Source: Sipunculus nudus
Lineage: Eukaryota > Annelida > Sipuncula > Golfingiida > Sipunculidae
Reading direction: 5' to 3'
Assembly (NCBI GenBank): GCA_026874595.1
Contig: CM049306.1
Coordinates: 72,663,642-72,727,641 of the forward strand
DNA: 64,000 nt
A model generated the notes under the pieces. That model ran no database searches. It was not told the origin of the DNA and was given only the letters and a program-made list of their open reading frames with translations. Positions 12,860-27,977 of the stretch are shown here, in pieces. Every line of letters starts with the position of its first letter. Positions within the stretch are counted from its first letter, which is position 1. The position numbers were made by a program, and so were the translations under genes.

Positions 12860-13590
12860 CATGTGGGTATCACGTATGTGATCAACTAAATGGACTTATA
12901 TACTGTGAATTAGGATATGATCTCTGCACAGAAGAAGAAACCTCTTGATATTTACTGCAAAAATAACTGTCCACAACAGTTCATACTTACACGATGTCAA
13001 CCCCTTTGTTCGGTATTGCTTTATGGCCGATATGACTTTTAATATGTTGCCAATTGGAACTCACAATCTAAATTGCTCGTAATTTTTTTTTAATTAACGA
13101 CCATGCATGTTATCAACCATATCAGAAGCCATATTTTAACTTATCATTTACTTGCATAATATGTTGTACAATTTTGGTGATATAAAACAATATATCTATG
13201 GCATCGCCTGGTTATGTGCTCGTAATACATTAGGATCGTAGCTTATCGATTTCATGTCAAGACTCATTTAACCCAACTGCACTGTAGAGGGCTGATACAG
13301 AGCTGACAGGCTGATATAACCAGTATTAACCTGAGAGATACGAACCAGGCATCTCTCGTTGTATAGTTAGGGCCGAGATACCTCTATGCGGGTTATAACA
13401 TGCATGGTCGATGGATGAGTCATGTTTTTGACAGCAGCATCACGATATGTTGGATATATATATAAGCTAGATATATAAGCAAGAGAATTACATTTTTTAT
13501 TGTATTATTGTATAATCTTATAAAGATTATCTGTTGCATGAATGTTTTATGACACACCATGATGCCTGTCCAAGCGGACTTTGTCTGTAA

Positions 13591-13660
<70 letters not shown>

Positions 13661-15060
13661 CCAGATTGTAAATACCATTTTACTAAAATTTTTAAGCGCT
13701 CAACTAACAAAAGGAGGTGTAAAATAATCCTTTTTCAAACTGTCGAACACATGTCCTATGAGTATAATATTTCTGTATGTCGTCTGTTCACATGCCTGTG
13801 ATGAAGAGGATTTTTTTCCTTAAAATTTTCGTCGTTTTCATTGTAGATTGTTTCCAGTCAGTGTTTTGTTGATGTAAACAAAATAGGCGAACAAACGAGT
13901 GAATAGAACTGTATGATAAATCTAGAGGAACTAGTAATTCATTAGCAGCTGGAAAGGGCTCAGTGTGGGTCCTGTTCTGAATGACCCAATATAATTAAGT
14001 AAAATTGAGCTCGTAACGTGCCATTCTGCACCGTGCATATATATGAATTAATGATAGACTTAAGGCCCCAGTTCTTTTTCCGACGAGCTCAGCTCATTTT
14101 ATCATGTGCAATATGTATGTTGTTTTATCGATTAGTTATGGGACGTGTTCAATTATTTAAACAGCAGTCGGCACTGCCGTTGTTGTAAAACACTGCTGAA
14201 ACCTGTGGATGATGTAAGTGCATTGTGTTAGCGGTTTTATATTAATACCCTCTCGCCTTCAGTCACCATTAGTGTGAGCCTGTCTGTAACCTCAGTAGGT
14301 TTTTCGGAAAGAAAATGCTGGACTTTAAATTCATTATTTTACACACGGATACATACATAAAATTGTGGGATTTTCACAGAAAATTAAAAAGTCGTGGAAA
14401 TGCTGCATTCCATTTACTTTTAGGAAATAACATGGAAACTTAATGTCGGTTAGCATATGTTTCTACCCCAGCAGCTGCATGGTCCATGACAAACATACTA
14501 GTAGTTCTTTGAATCCGATAGATGTAACCCGTGACGGAGTGACAACTGATGGGGGGTCGGTGTACTGGTTCCACAATTATTGTTTTAGAACCAAGTATAG
14601 TAACTTGTTTCTAGAAGGAAATAACAGAGTAACTGACTGTAAAGATTTATATTTATATTTACATTATGTTGATTTGTACTGGAATTGAAACCTCGCAGTA
14701 TTTTACAGCATACATGGGATAACATGTTATTTGAATATTTCATCATGTGCACCTGCAGTTCAAAGAGCCATTGTTAAGGGTATGTAATTCTATATGAGAT
14801 ATACATGTATTCATCAGTAACTCAAATCAATTAAAATTTTTGCTTTATTCAGCTGTTTTGTTTAAGTTGCTTTCGTGTGGAAAAAGGAACATTTTTAGGC
14901 CTACGTTGAAAACCTATGCTGTTAAAATATCCCGTCGTGTATTTTTTTTACATTTAAATGTCATTTGAGAAACATGACATCTGATTAATAAAAGACTATT
15001 CTATCTACATTTTCGGTACACTGTCTTTATAGGGCTATATCATGTACATGCAATGGATTG
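12860..15060. other. intergenic stretch between Shisa-like gene and SOX30
   Basis: AT-rich. A pure (TA)n microsatellite of about 31 units occupies 13592-13654. No coding signal with splice support is seen; no consensus AATAAA lies close behind the TAG at 12857. Confidence 0.5.
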
Positions 15061-16457
15061 TGACGTCACTAGGTCGCGCAATGGTGCGCGAGGTTTCACG
15101 CGCTCTGTTAAATTCACTCGCTCGGCGTGCAGCTTAGCACGACATCCGTATTTTTCCCAAAAAATTTAGGAACTTATTTATCTTTTATGATAAATTCCCA
15201 TATGGGTTAATTTCACAGCTGACATATCCGGTCTAGAACAAGTTGTTTAAAGTCCTTTTTTAAAGTGCGCTTACTTTTATCATTTTATCGTGTGTTTCAT
15301 ATTAACGCTCCAGTGAATAACTGCACAAAGCACTCAAACATGACGCATTGACTTCTCCAACAGCTCTCTCTAAGTGGTCGGGCGGTCCTGCATGTTCTGA
15401 ACTTTCCAATTAATTAAAACATGTTACTGCATGTGAAAATGTGTTTGTAAAACTGCGTACAATGTTAGAAAGGTTAGAGCAATTTCAATGACCTGATATT
15501 GTGGTTGTGTATATTGGAAATTTGTTTTTATACAGTGAGCTGTATTGACTCTAATTAATTCCAGTTCATTCATATCTTTTTCCAAGAAAGATGTTTTTGT
15601 AACGATAAGATGGTTATTTTAAAATTCTTCGAAGAAATGTCCCGGGGTTGTTTAGGTTTCCTACTGAACTAATGGAAAACATGCGGGAAATATGAATGGA
15701 TATGAAATATCCTGATAGTTAGTTACCAACCCTGTCAGGTGGTACGTGTGTTGTTTTATTAAAATTGAAAAAAAATCCGTGCAATGTCGTAAAAGTTACG
15801 AACAAACTGCTTCATCGTGAAAAATTAACAGATATGCCCTCCCTCTTCGAAAACCGTCATACGAGGCGGTCACGTGCTAAACGATACTTGTGACGTCATT
15901 GACGCCTCGATAATCCAGCAATCACAAGATAGGGGATAACGAACAGGATTGCCAAAGGACTCATAGAACATAACCCGAATTGCAGTCACAAGTCGTAAAT
16001 TTAATATCCTTTATTTAAAATTTAAGAATTTTATTGTTAATCGCCGAGTGATTCCTTAAATGTATGCAGAATTTTGTTTGCAAATTTAATCAATTTTAAG
16101 GTACCCTCACGAACGAAACATTGACACAATGTTTGGACGGAATATGTGCACAATGCAATTTGTGGATATATTCAAGGGAATAAGTCACTCAGATCCGTTT
16201 TATCATTCAGTTTCAAGTGTGTACAGGCATCTCGCTTAATTATAAAACCATTTCTATGCTTAACTATAAAACTATTTCCATTTCCTGAAAATGCTCTTGG
16301 TGATTTATTTTCCATAGAGGCTATACCATTATTTTACGCGGTAAAGTGTGAAATCAACCCATACCGTTCTATATGATTTCGTCGCTGTATGCTGACGTCA
16401 TGAAAAGAAGCATAGACAAGTGCATGACGTCACACAATTAATCAACTGTTGACGTAA
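15061..16457 (+). promoter_or_regulatory. cluster of CRE palindromes upstream of SOX30
   Basis: Full TGACGTCA palindromes are at 15061-15068, 15891-15898, 16393-16400 and 16425-16432, with a TGACGTAA at 16450-16457, ending 50 bp before the predicted start codon. CREB/CREM-family bZIP factors bind this site, and CREM drives spermatid genes in animals. The motif also occurs at least six more times elsewhere in the window (10558, 20286, 23550, 28801, 29710, 55272), some inside exons, so enrichment must be judged against the genome. Confidence 0.4.
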
Positions 16458-16506
16458 GGTAACGCACAAAGCAACCGCCTAGGTATCAAAACACCTGGAT
16501 CCTTTT

Positions 16507-19500
16507 ATGCAAACAATGTCATCGGAGGAGAGTGAGGACATTCATGATCTTTTCCATGAATTCCATGACATAGGAAATATTGAAACTCATGAAACTTCAA
16601 TGGAAGTCACTGGGATTCGTGAATTGAACACTCCGCCATGCGGAGTAATCGATGGTTTACCTGGAAAGGGTTCCAACCCTGATGCAGATTTTCAAAATGA
16701 TGCGCATTGCAGAATTGCTGAGTCACAAGGTTCTTCAAAGAATTTGGAAACTTCAAATAAACCGAACGCTGTATGTTTGCCGAACAGGCTTAATTCATCG
16801 CTGGTTCAGTCCCAGAGACCGCTGGTTCATATACGACCTAACACAACAACTCCTGCCAAAGGAGACAATAAATTGTTCTATGTGACCAAACAAGCACAAT
16901 CGCTTATTTTAAACGCATCGCCGCAACAGGACAAAGGTAAACTAAACCCTGTAGTGATTAAAACTAACTTGAAATCATCAAGTGAAAGCGAGGCGGATAG
17001 CCAGTCTAGCCGAACATTGACGAGCGACTCGCCTTCCGCCAAAGGAACTTTAGTCCTGAAGCAGACAAGCGCTGTTCAAAGAGCTGAACAGTCTGCTAGT
17101 GAAAATACAGTCACAACAACATCCTCATCTGTTCGCGGAAGCAGCCGTTCGGGGGTTTCCACCCTGACGATAATCAGAGTACCGCAGGGTGTCTCAAGCT
17201 CGGGAGTTGGTGGGAAACTTGTTTCAGCGCTACAGCAGCAGCAGCTCAGCGGCGGTGGACGCATTATCATCAAGACGGAGACTGCTGAATCTGAGGCTCA
17301 GCAACCCAAAAATATATTACCAGGTAGTGTATCATACTCTTAAACACGGCTCTATAATTAAAATACAGAAAAAAAAATCTTAAGATTTAGTCTTTTGTTC
17401 AAACCGATTTCATATTTTTATAACATCGTTGATATGTTTGTTTCTTAAGTATACCTTTAAACCTCTTCATGCCCAGTGCAAACAAACTTCCTTGGTCCAT
17501 ATAAATTTCTGCTGTGGGCATAATTTATATTTAGTCTCAGCCAACCCAAACCACATGGGCACATGCACACAAAAATATATAAAGTATACGTAAACACCCA
17601 TGAATATTCCTCGTCCACTGTATGATCTCCAGGTACATTTCCGGATCAACATCAAAGAAAACAATAATCTTTCTGACGTAATTTTGATTATAAGTTTATT
17701 TTGCAAAAATTGAATTTTTAAACTCAATGCTGTAACTTTAAGATTTAAAGGGCAAGAAAACAAGCTTTAAAATATGTTCATAATATAGTCTTATATTTAA
17801 AGTTTCTCCAAGTAAACCTATAACATAATTTGTTGGTGACAAATATTCAATTTTCAGAGAAACATTTTAAAAGTTCATGTTTTAAATTGACAAAAAAATA
17901 AGAAACATTATTGAAATTTTATATACATTAAATTGATATATTAATGATATATAACTAATTTTATATATGTATTATATAATTAAATAAAATATCTCTTAGA
18001 TTTAAAAAGAAATATTTGCCACATCTTAAAAAAAAACAGAAATAAGATCCATTGAAGCATATCAACTACAAAATATTTTATGAAGAAATTTGCCGCGAAA
18101 AATAAATTTAAAACTGAAATTTTGGTTTAAATGATGCTTAAATTGATTAAAACTCTTAAGATATCAGGAAAGCTGACTGCTGTATGAAAGTTCATTACAT
18201 TTGTATCACTTCATTCCTTCGAGTTCATGAAATTAACGGGTAGATGATTACAACCTGTTTCATCTAGGCCAAAAACAATCCCATAGGTCCAACTCAGTGC
18301 CGCTTATCTAGGTGTAGTATTTCGTTTTATTTTACACGTTTTAATGGCAAATAAAACACATGGTCTTTCATATATAATCTCCCTGTCAACAGCCATAGAA
18401 TTTTTAGGTACATCGTCTCCTTTGAGTTTTTTATCGTACAATATAAGAAATAATCATTAAACTTTTCATTTTCTCCCATTTCCGGCAAAATGTAAGAAAG
18501 AAAAATGCATCAAATATCTTTGTTCACATGATATTTCGAGAACAAACCTGATTTCATTCATATTTGGTAGGCCCTACGGGTCTTTTCTGGGTATGCGCAG
18601 TCTCAAGGTGATTTAAATGACCTTGGCCTAATTTTCAAGGTCGGCACAGGCGATTCCAAGAAAGCTGTGACTTATTTCATTCCCTTTTTGATTCATCGGT
18701 CTACATTGAGGATGCACAAAATCCTGTAGAATTTTGTGACCATGACTTAATTTTCAAGGTCGTCGACGGTGGTCCTTAAGAAACATTTGACTGAATTTAT
18801 ACTTCTTTAACCTAGAATGGGGAAATTTACCTAGAATGAGAATTTTACCAAATGTGAATGCGTAGACCCCTGCACATTTTGGCGAACTTGACCCAATTTA
18901 CAAGATCAGTACAACCGATTGTTAACGCTAAGTTGGGAAGGGGAAAAACTATTCGGCTCATTCAACTCATGTTTGGTACCAGGATCTGAATTTGGAAAGC
19001 ACAGATTAACCTTTACTTCATCAGTAACTTTTACATAAAAAAGTTTTTTTCAGGCCATTCCTTCCCGGCATTTATTTACAATGTATCTCAAGACCCATTT
19101 GACTTCGTTTCGGTACCAAGGTTCATAAACGGGAGGCAGACGCACTCATCTAATTTTACTGCTCTTGACTCAATTCCCAAAGTCACCACAGACAATACTG
19201 TCCTGTTCTGTGTTAGTGCGATATCTCCAGAACACTTCAATAGATATGATCTCCAGGCTGCCTATTTGGCAACCAAATTAACTTTTGGAATACATAACTT
19301 GAACAATCATGTTGTCCCAATTTACTCTTGTCATCATTCAACCTAATCCTGATCTGATCGCTCGATATAAACAAATTAAAGAAAATCGATCATCAGCACA
19401 ACGGCAGCACAATCTACAACATCAATCGATGTGTTAATGGTTGTATTCGGACAGCTTGAACTGTATCACAAGAATACACAGAAAAAGTCGGATCACCCCG

Positions 19501-22372
19501 TATGGGAATACAGAATTCATGTAACTCTTTGAAATTACTCACTCATTGGAAACTGCATGAATGACTGGTTAGCTTCTGCTGGTAAGATAAGACATATTGA
19601 CCATATTCTTGAACATCATCTCTGTTCCCAAATATTTCACCACTAGACCCATCAGCTGTTTGTCCTATGGCTCTATATATAATTTTGTGAATATCTATCG
19701 TAACAGTTTCTTTATTTTATGCTGCAGATTCATAATGCTTAAATGGGATGGGGGATTTAGCCTTGTAAACGTTTGTTTTATTGGAATTTATGAAATAATA
19801 GTCGGGCTTGAAAATCAACCAAACTCTATTCAGTAATCATGATAGAACATGTAATTGTTAAATATCAAAACGTTCATATTCATTAGGATATTTTGTTATA
19901 ATAACAGGAACAAGGGAATCCTACCGAACACCAGGGGCGTCGAATCTGAACAAAAGCGGCAACGTGAAGCGTCCGATGAACGCCTTCATGGTTTGGGCCC
20001 GTGAAAGACGCTCCCAGCTGGCTGCCGATATGCCCCAGGCTAACAATGCTGAGATAAGCGTGCAGCTTGGACGTTTGTGGGCTGAGATGTCCGAGGAAAG
20101 CAAGAAACCTTATTATGACGAGGCGGAGCGGATTAAAGCTCAGCATCGAAAAGATTATCCAGGTAAACTTAATTATATTAAAGCCAGCTATTCACCTACA
20201 TTTTCAGTAGAATTTATGTGATTTCTGGCTTACACTTCGTACGTATCAATAAACTGTAGGTAAGTCCTGTTAAGGCAAGTTCTTATGACGTCACTATGAT
20301 GGATGTATCAGCTTATTTATTTTTAAACTGTTAGTAAGCACGGTGCATGCGCCAGTTTTGACAAACAGAAAAAAATATGTAACCTAAGATGGTCGGTTGC
20401 ATCAGTGCAGATGTTGGAAGGTATTCAGTTGGAAAAAACGCCCTTTGAAAAACTCTGGCGCCCCCACATGTTATAAACACGTAGATATAAACAAAACGAA
20501 CAGCCTGTGTGCGGTGGGATCGGCTTATTTTCATCCGACGTTCTAGGGATTATCTTTAGTTTATGTACGTCAGATATCGGGAAAACCGCTTCAAACATTA
20601 TTCCAGGACTTTTTTTCTGAATTAAAAGAAAGTGATATTTTTGATGAGAGGAAAGCGGTACCTCCCCATGGACAGAAGGGGATATAAATCTTATTCGTGG
20701 CAGTAGTTGTTGTGTAAATAATCATCAGTTTTTCATATATAAATCATGCTTGCTGTTTAAACATAACTTCCTTAAAACTCTGTATTATAATTTATGCCCT
20801 GAAAACTTTACGAGATTCCGTTAATGATTGCGTGATATATGTCGTGAACAAACACACATGCACAAACACACGAATGGGGATGAACGCATGCCCTCCTGAA
20901 GGGAGACAATAACAGTGCATCGGTCGTTGCAGGTTGGGTGTACCGCCCGGCACCCGCTAAGAGACGGCGCACGGACACCCTTGGTTTGTCCTTGTGGAGT
21001 CGGTTTGGTCTTGCGCAGAACCAGCGTCCACCAGAAGTGGAACGATCGCCATCGGGAGCCATCAACGTTTCACCGCGAGACTGGCAGCGACCACGAAACA
21101 TCACCAAGCCCGAGGAAAACTTTATTCAACGCCACGGTATACTCTCAGTTCATATATTTTCTCTTTTTGTCATTTCGTCTTATGCAATTCGCATCTTCAT
21201 ATATAAACGAGGCCCTGGCAGCTACGCTTCCATAGACTTTGCCTTATTGAGCCACCCCGCTTGCTATTTTTATAAATTATGAGCAAGCGCCTACGTGATG
21301 GGGCCGAAATCATGTCTGGCAATCAAAATCAAACGTAACAGAATTAAAGGGACATAATCAAAAGCAATGATCTGCCTATTCTTTTACACTATCAGTTCAG
21401 TTTTGCCTTATACGAAAAACAGCAAAACCATTCAAGCACACAGTCTCAGCACCTACCATACGGCTGTTTAACACCTAGTTAACAGCCGATTTTGCACATT
21501 CGCGACAGATCCTAAACAAAGACTAGTCCAAACTAGTCTATACATATACATGGACCTTCATGTCCTCTGATATATCTCTGTTGGATGCACATTACGGTCC
21601 ATGGGCCGAATGTAAATTTACTGTAGAACCTGTCGCAACAGAACTGTATGATAGGTCCAGGGGCCTCAGGTTAAATGACACACGTAGCACATGTATCCGA
21701 TTTCTGAGAAACTGCAAGACGCGATGTTTCAGCCACCGTGAACATATATTACATTTTGGGCCAAGTCAGCCAGGACATCTCCTGATTGACAGGTGTTGTG
21801 GCCCTGATGATTCACTGAGTCCCAAGCGTTGTGTTTATGTTGACGCCTGTGATCGCGCCCGGTCCACTTTTTTAAAACTCGTGTACAGGAGTAAGCCAAC
21901 GGTTTCATGGCAATATTTTGGCAGGTACCAATTTATTTTAAAGAGAAGACGCTCTTTTTTGTGTTAATTCAACATGCTTTGTAGGTGATTAGGTCCCTAA
22001 GAGTACAAAGAAGTCAAAACGTTTCTCATGCCATATAAACAACAACACATGTACAGGAAAATGGACAACTTTACAAGCTTTCATTTGATTCGTCAGATTC
22101 TCTTTTTCGTGTTTGTATTATACGAGATTGATAATGCAAAGACATTCAGAGATTGTTATCACTTTTGTGAAAAACAAGCGTACACGAACCATCTGATTGG
22201 TTCAGTTGCCTTGTTAATATTTCAGGAAATAGCGAGCACACTGGCTCGAATCGGCAAGTGCCCTTAAACCGACGCTACCATAGCATTGTTTGTAGGAAGA
22301 TGCTATTCCGTATAATAGCTAAACAATAAATGGTATATCAAACATGCATAAAATGCTTACCCTGTCATTCAA

Positions 22373-22427
<55 letters not shown>

Positions 22428-24031
22428 GTGAGGGGTTAAATTAAAGAAATATGTTCAGATATGCAAACCAAAGATCCTACATATGTTAGTGACTCTTATA
22501 TTTATATTAATATTTTTTTATTAAATTGAATATAAGCAATAACTGTTCAAAAAATTAAAATGTGTTTATATGTCTTCCTTTATTTTGTTGTCTAAAATGT
22601 CTTGGTTTACTATCCGTGGTTAACCAGCTTTCTCTTTGTTCGTTTTAGAACCCATTGTCCGTTCGGCCAGTACTCCTATGCAGTATGCATTATTAACCCA
22701 AAGTAAAACCAGAAGCGGGAACGACGACCAACAAGACGGAAACGGAGCCCCTATGGTTTCCCCTGGCAACCAAGGCAGAGGTCGCCCCAATGTCATGTCC
22801 ATCAAAACACCGAGTAAGGGCAATATTTTTTGTCTCATTTGCTGTATATACATTCTTTGTATAATTGTGTGTTTTAGCTTGAACACAAGGTGTGTTTTTA
22901 GTTCTTCAGCTGTAACAACATCTTGTCTTGCTTGTACTGAAAATAAGACCTCGGGCGCTGAGGATAGTTACGGAAAACCAATTAAGGGTTATAAGGGGTG
23001 TAGCCTGATGCAGTGTGTGTGATTTTGCGTATGTGTGCGTAAAAATGCATAATATACAGTATGATATATACAGTTTAATATATTCATATATATAATATAT
23101 GTATATATGTGTGTGTGTGTGTGAGGGTGTGTGTGTGTGTGTGTGTAAAAGCATTGTCAACATATGGTCCTCACCTAAACTTTTCGTTTCACAGTTTTTC
23201 CGCACAATAATAAAAAAAAAAACTTCCTTAGCACAATACCGTTGAGACACTCTGAAAAAGAGGATATGTATTACCGAGTATGTAATTACCGTTCTTATTT
23301 CTTCTTTATTACAAGTTCTCTATTCATTTACAGTAAACGTGTATTTGTTAACAATACAGGTATATATCAACCAACCCCAAATCATGGAGCATTTTCAAGA
23401 CCAAAATTGAGGTAAAGAAAATGCCTATACACTATTCCTCCCTGTAGCGAATTCTCTTTCTGCCGGATTTTTACATCACATACCTGTATTGCGATAGCTT
23501 TTTAGTATAGAAATCTTAGTTTTACACAACTGACTTATGTTCTTTACAATGACGTCATGTCTTTCTAGTTTCCCAGAAGGCAGGCCAGGTGACCCCTGTC
23601 GTCTCGGTTGCCATGGCTTCTCCTCGACCAGTAAATGTTACCCCAGCAAAGACCGTTCAGCCTGTCCATACAACCAAAGCTGTCCCACGTGACCTGGTCA
23701 AGCAACCACAACAGCCCGACATTCAGCCCCCGCACAGACCCATCAGGTAGAAACAGACTAAAATATATGTATCTACGTGTAGTTTTATTGGCCAACCACG
23801 GATGTTCATTGTTGAATTTAAAGTATTTCTAAGTCAAGTGGCTGTTTTTATCGTTTATGGAGCTCAGCTGTTTATATTGTTAATAAATTTTAACACAATT
23901 AGGCTTATGAATATTTAAACTGAAACTGATACTCCTGTACAATATCCTGGGAGTTGTATCATTCCTAACCGATCATTATTTTCAAACTTGGTAATTGACG
24001 ACGACGATGATGATGATGATGATGTCAGATG

Positions 24032-24092
<61 letters not shown>

Positions 24093-24960
24093 TTATAATA
24101 GCCATCTTACATATTAAACACATTTAAATGTCCAGAAGACATCGCATAGATGTTTAAGATTCAAATGCGAGGTGATAGCTGGTTTGTTTTATACTATTTA
24201 TATTAAAGGTGTAAAATGTAAAATGATGAATCATAATGATTGACTCATGTTCAAAACAGACGAGTTAATAAAGGACCGAATTTACTCATATAATATTTAA
24301 TGATATATTATGCCTCTATGGTATATTCTGACACCCTTTATCTTCAGTAAAGAAACAAAATTACTTAAGACTGATTTCCTTAATATCGGGAGCAATTATT
24401 GTAGAATATGAAAGGATATAATAACTAATGAATGGATAAATATTCAGGTTAGTTAAAAATTTCCCACCTCTGCAGAAACATTCATAGCAGGTTTACCATT
24501 AGTTACACAAGTATGTACATGTATATGATAATGGCTACAATAACTGGTTTCTTATTTTTGAAATCCAAGACCCCTGCCTCTACCACGGGAATCCTCAAAG
24601 CGGCCATACCCGCTACAACCAAAGCCTCCGGTCCAGACCGCCAAACCAATACCCCGAGTAGACCTCCAACCAAACGACCCAACGATAGGACAGTACTGGC
24701 CTTTGCCGTATGGGGGCAATCCTCTCGATGAGTTGGAACGACAGCGCTGTGACCGTGCCGAGAGCCGCGGGGACCCTTACTATCAGTGCCAGGATGACGT
24801 CGGCCTGCCCGAATATGATATTGATGACCTGCGGTTATTTGGTCAGTTATAAGATTTTTTTACTTGCATGTAAAATGTTGCCTATAACTACACCGTTTTC
24901 GTGCTATCTGTGCGTTTAGTTGCCGGTCTTGTTGTATGGTTTATCAGCCTGATATTTACG

Positions 24961-25019
<59 letters not shown>

Positions 25020-25833
25020 TATATATATATTTCAGTTTTGTATATTCTCGATATAATTTGATGTAAGAGTGAATCATTTACCATCATTGCACATAGAACA
25101 TACTCGCTCTTTGGGGTCCATGAGTGAGACGACATCTGCCGGCAGACTGGCAAATTATCATACTCAGTCCCGCTCAATAGTGCAGCACTTTCCGACCGTA
25201 AAATGCTCATACTACAGCAATTAACTTTCTTTGATATATAATTAATATAATGTAAGTGATTGTTTAAGTAAACAGCAATATGATTAACGTTTCTTCAGCT
25301 CATAGTCATGAAGACACCGATAATAAATATATATAGTTGGTAAATTTTTTTGTCTTTTTTTTCTTATGTTGTATTTTACGTAATATCCTCCATGCATGAA
25401 TCAAAATGTTTTATACATAAACTAGCTGTTTTTGCGCGGTAAAAAGACTGAAATTATTCAAAGATACAATATTTGGAACGAGCAGTATTGTAAATGTTGT
25501 TTTCTGGTCAGCAGGTGAGGTGATGAGTCGACGTCATACTCATTACGACAGCGGTATGGAACGATACGACCCTCTGTACAATGACCCGGCGCCTGACGGA
25601 TACATGCAGGAGTTCAATGTACCGTACCTCGACTTCAGAAGGTCGGTATATAATTGTTTATGAATAATTATGTATATTTAAAACAGGTAGGAACCCCCCA
25701 CCCCCCCACCCCACCTTTCTGGCAATACATATGCAAGCCAACTGTACTGACATGTGTTGCATTTGTATGAACTCATATTTATTGACTTGTTTAGTTTTTT
25801 CAAGTATCATATTATGTAACTAATCAATCTCTC

Positions 25834-25903
<70 letters not shown>

Positions 25904-27921
25904 GGGTAAAAGTGTTAACATTCGATTTGCATTCGAAAGGGATAAGGGACCGTTTTGGTATACATGCGGGCCATTCTGGTACATACAGGCCTTTTAATGG
26001 GTCTTTCTAACAAAACCTATAGTAACTTTCAAAATGCTATATTGTTCAGTCATCAGATGCACAAAGCATGGTTTATACTTCAAAACATGTTATCTCATGT
26101 GTCCATCTCTTAATCACCCTTATGTGCACATGCAGGGACCACTGACAATCAGAGGTGACCAATACTTCCGTTTTGGTCGAAACGCAGAGATTAAAAACGG
26201 CAGCTGACACGTTCTATTCTGCATTTGTTATTCTTTAATCCTTCACTGAATACTCCGAAACAGAGGTTTGGCCGATCTTTGTGAAATCCGGCATAGTTAT
26301 CGGGTCACATGTGAACTAGTGCCTTACAAAGATTGGTGGTGTCACCTACAATCCTTTTTGTATATAGTGGCAATCTGTGGGTCTTCTTTTGGTGATAAGA
26401 GCACATATCTAAGGAGTGGTCCAATGTATTTGGCTGAAATTGTGTATTCCCATAGGTCTAAGATACCTTCACCTCAAACTCACGAGTGATAGCACCATCT
26501 TCAACCATTTTTGCGTAGCGTGTATCCGTGCTTTTGCTTTAGGTGATTCAATGTATCGGCCTGAAATTTGGCATACCCATCCATCTTGGATAGATTTTCG
26601 TACACATGACAGATGGCGCCATCTATAATCACGTATTGATAGGATACATCCATACATTTATCTCAGGAGTGATTTTTTTCCCCCAAATCTGCTTGATATT
26701 ATGGATGCCTATAGAACTGTTCTATGTTAATCTCGTATACAAGCCTGATTGCGCAACCAGCAATCATTTTTTTTGTGTGATGCCTATTTGTGCATCTGTT
26801 TTGGGTGAAAATCACACGTCTCAGGAGCGGTTTGGCGTATCGGCCTGAAATTGTGAATGTAGATCTATCTTGGGTAGATTTCTCGTACACAACACTGGTG
26901 TTGCAACCAACGATAACGTATTTGTAGAATACATTCAGGCATTCATCTTGGGAGTGGTTTGATGTATCAGCCTGAAAAGTATTTGCATGTCCATAGCTAT
27001 TGGAATGGTTTGCCTCGTATACAAGACTGGATGCGCCAACTGTATTCAATTTCATCTGGCGTCCACCGGTAGGTGTGTTTTTGGGGAAAATCACACATAT
27101 CTCAAGAGTCGTTGAAACTAACGACCGGATATTGTGTACGTCCAAGATGGATAGCTTTCTAATACACTAGACAGGTGTTGTGGCCTTTAACCACCATCTA
27201 GATTACAAATATTTTGTTTTGTAAGACCCCCGTATCCACTTCAGTATACACAAGATTTTGGCCTCAACCTTTTTTACCTTTCCTTCTCTAATAAAATACA
27301 CCAGTTGCACCACCACCAACATATACCATATATAAAGCAGGATTTATCCCCTAGCAAGGTGGGGCTTACCAATGCAAGATATATATATCCCCTCAATATA
27401 TAATGCAATTGATAGTAGTCAGAGAGCAGAATCCCTACCCTACCGAGGTACTGCGCCCTCTCCATGCATGTTTTCAAATCCTTGAAATGCTACCGACATC
27501 ACTTACATGAACTAAAACAAAACAGGTCGTTCTAGTTCTATTTTTTATACATTGAAATAAAAACATGTCATGGCTGTTCGTATAGGTTTCTGTGGATACG
27601 CAATATTAGACACCTAGACCGACAGCCGTCTGCCATGAAACTTACATTAGGCAAATATCTACATGCAGCTCGGAATCGTAGGTCAAGGTCACTGATACGT
27701 TGGTGTAATATTAACTTGAAGCATTTTTTACAAATGGGGGCACCAGAACGGTTCTTCCGTTTCGGACCAGATTTTATAAAAGGCGAGGCTCAAGATACTC
27801 GTAAAAAGCAAAACCATCTCATTTTTACATGTATATATAGCTGCACATTTGTCTAAGGTATCCTACAGATAATGGCAATGTAACAAAACTCAATATATAA
27901 ACATGTATATATATATATACT

Positions 27922-27977
<56 letters not shown>

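Noticed and set aside
13420-13801. Frames on both strands encoding Ile-Tyr repeats
   Set aside because: They are translations of a (TA)n microsatellite. The same applies to frames at 24956-25210 and 27825-28052.
21560-21967. 135-codon open frame in SOX30 intron 3
   Set aside because: It overlaps a repeat shared with 11230-11300, lacks splice support and shows no family motif.
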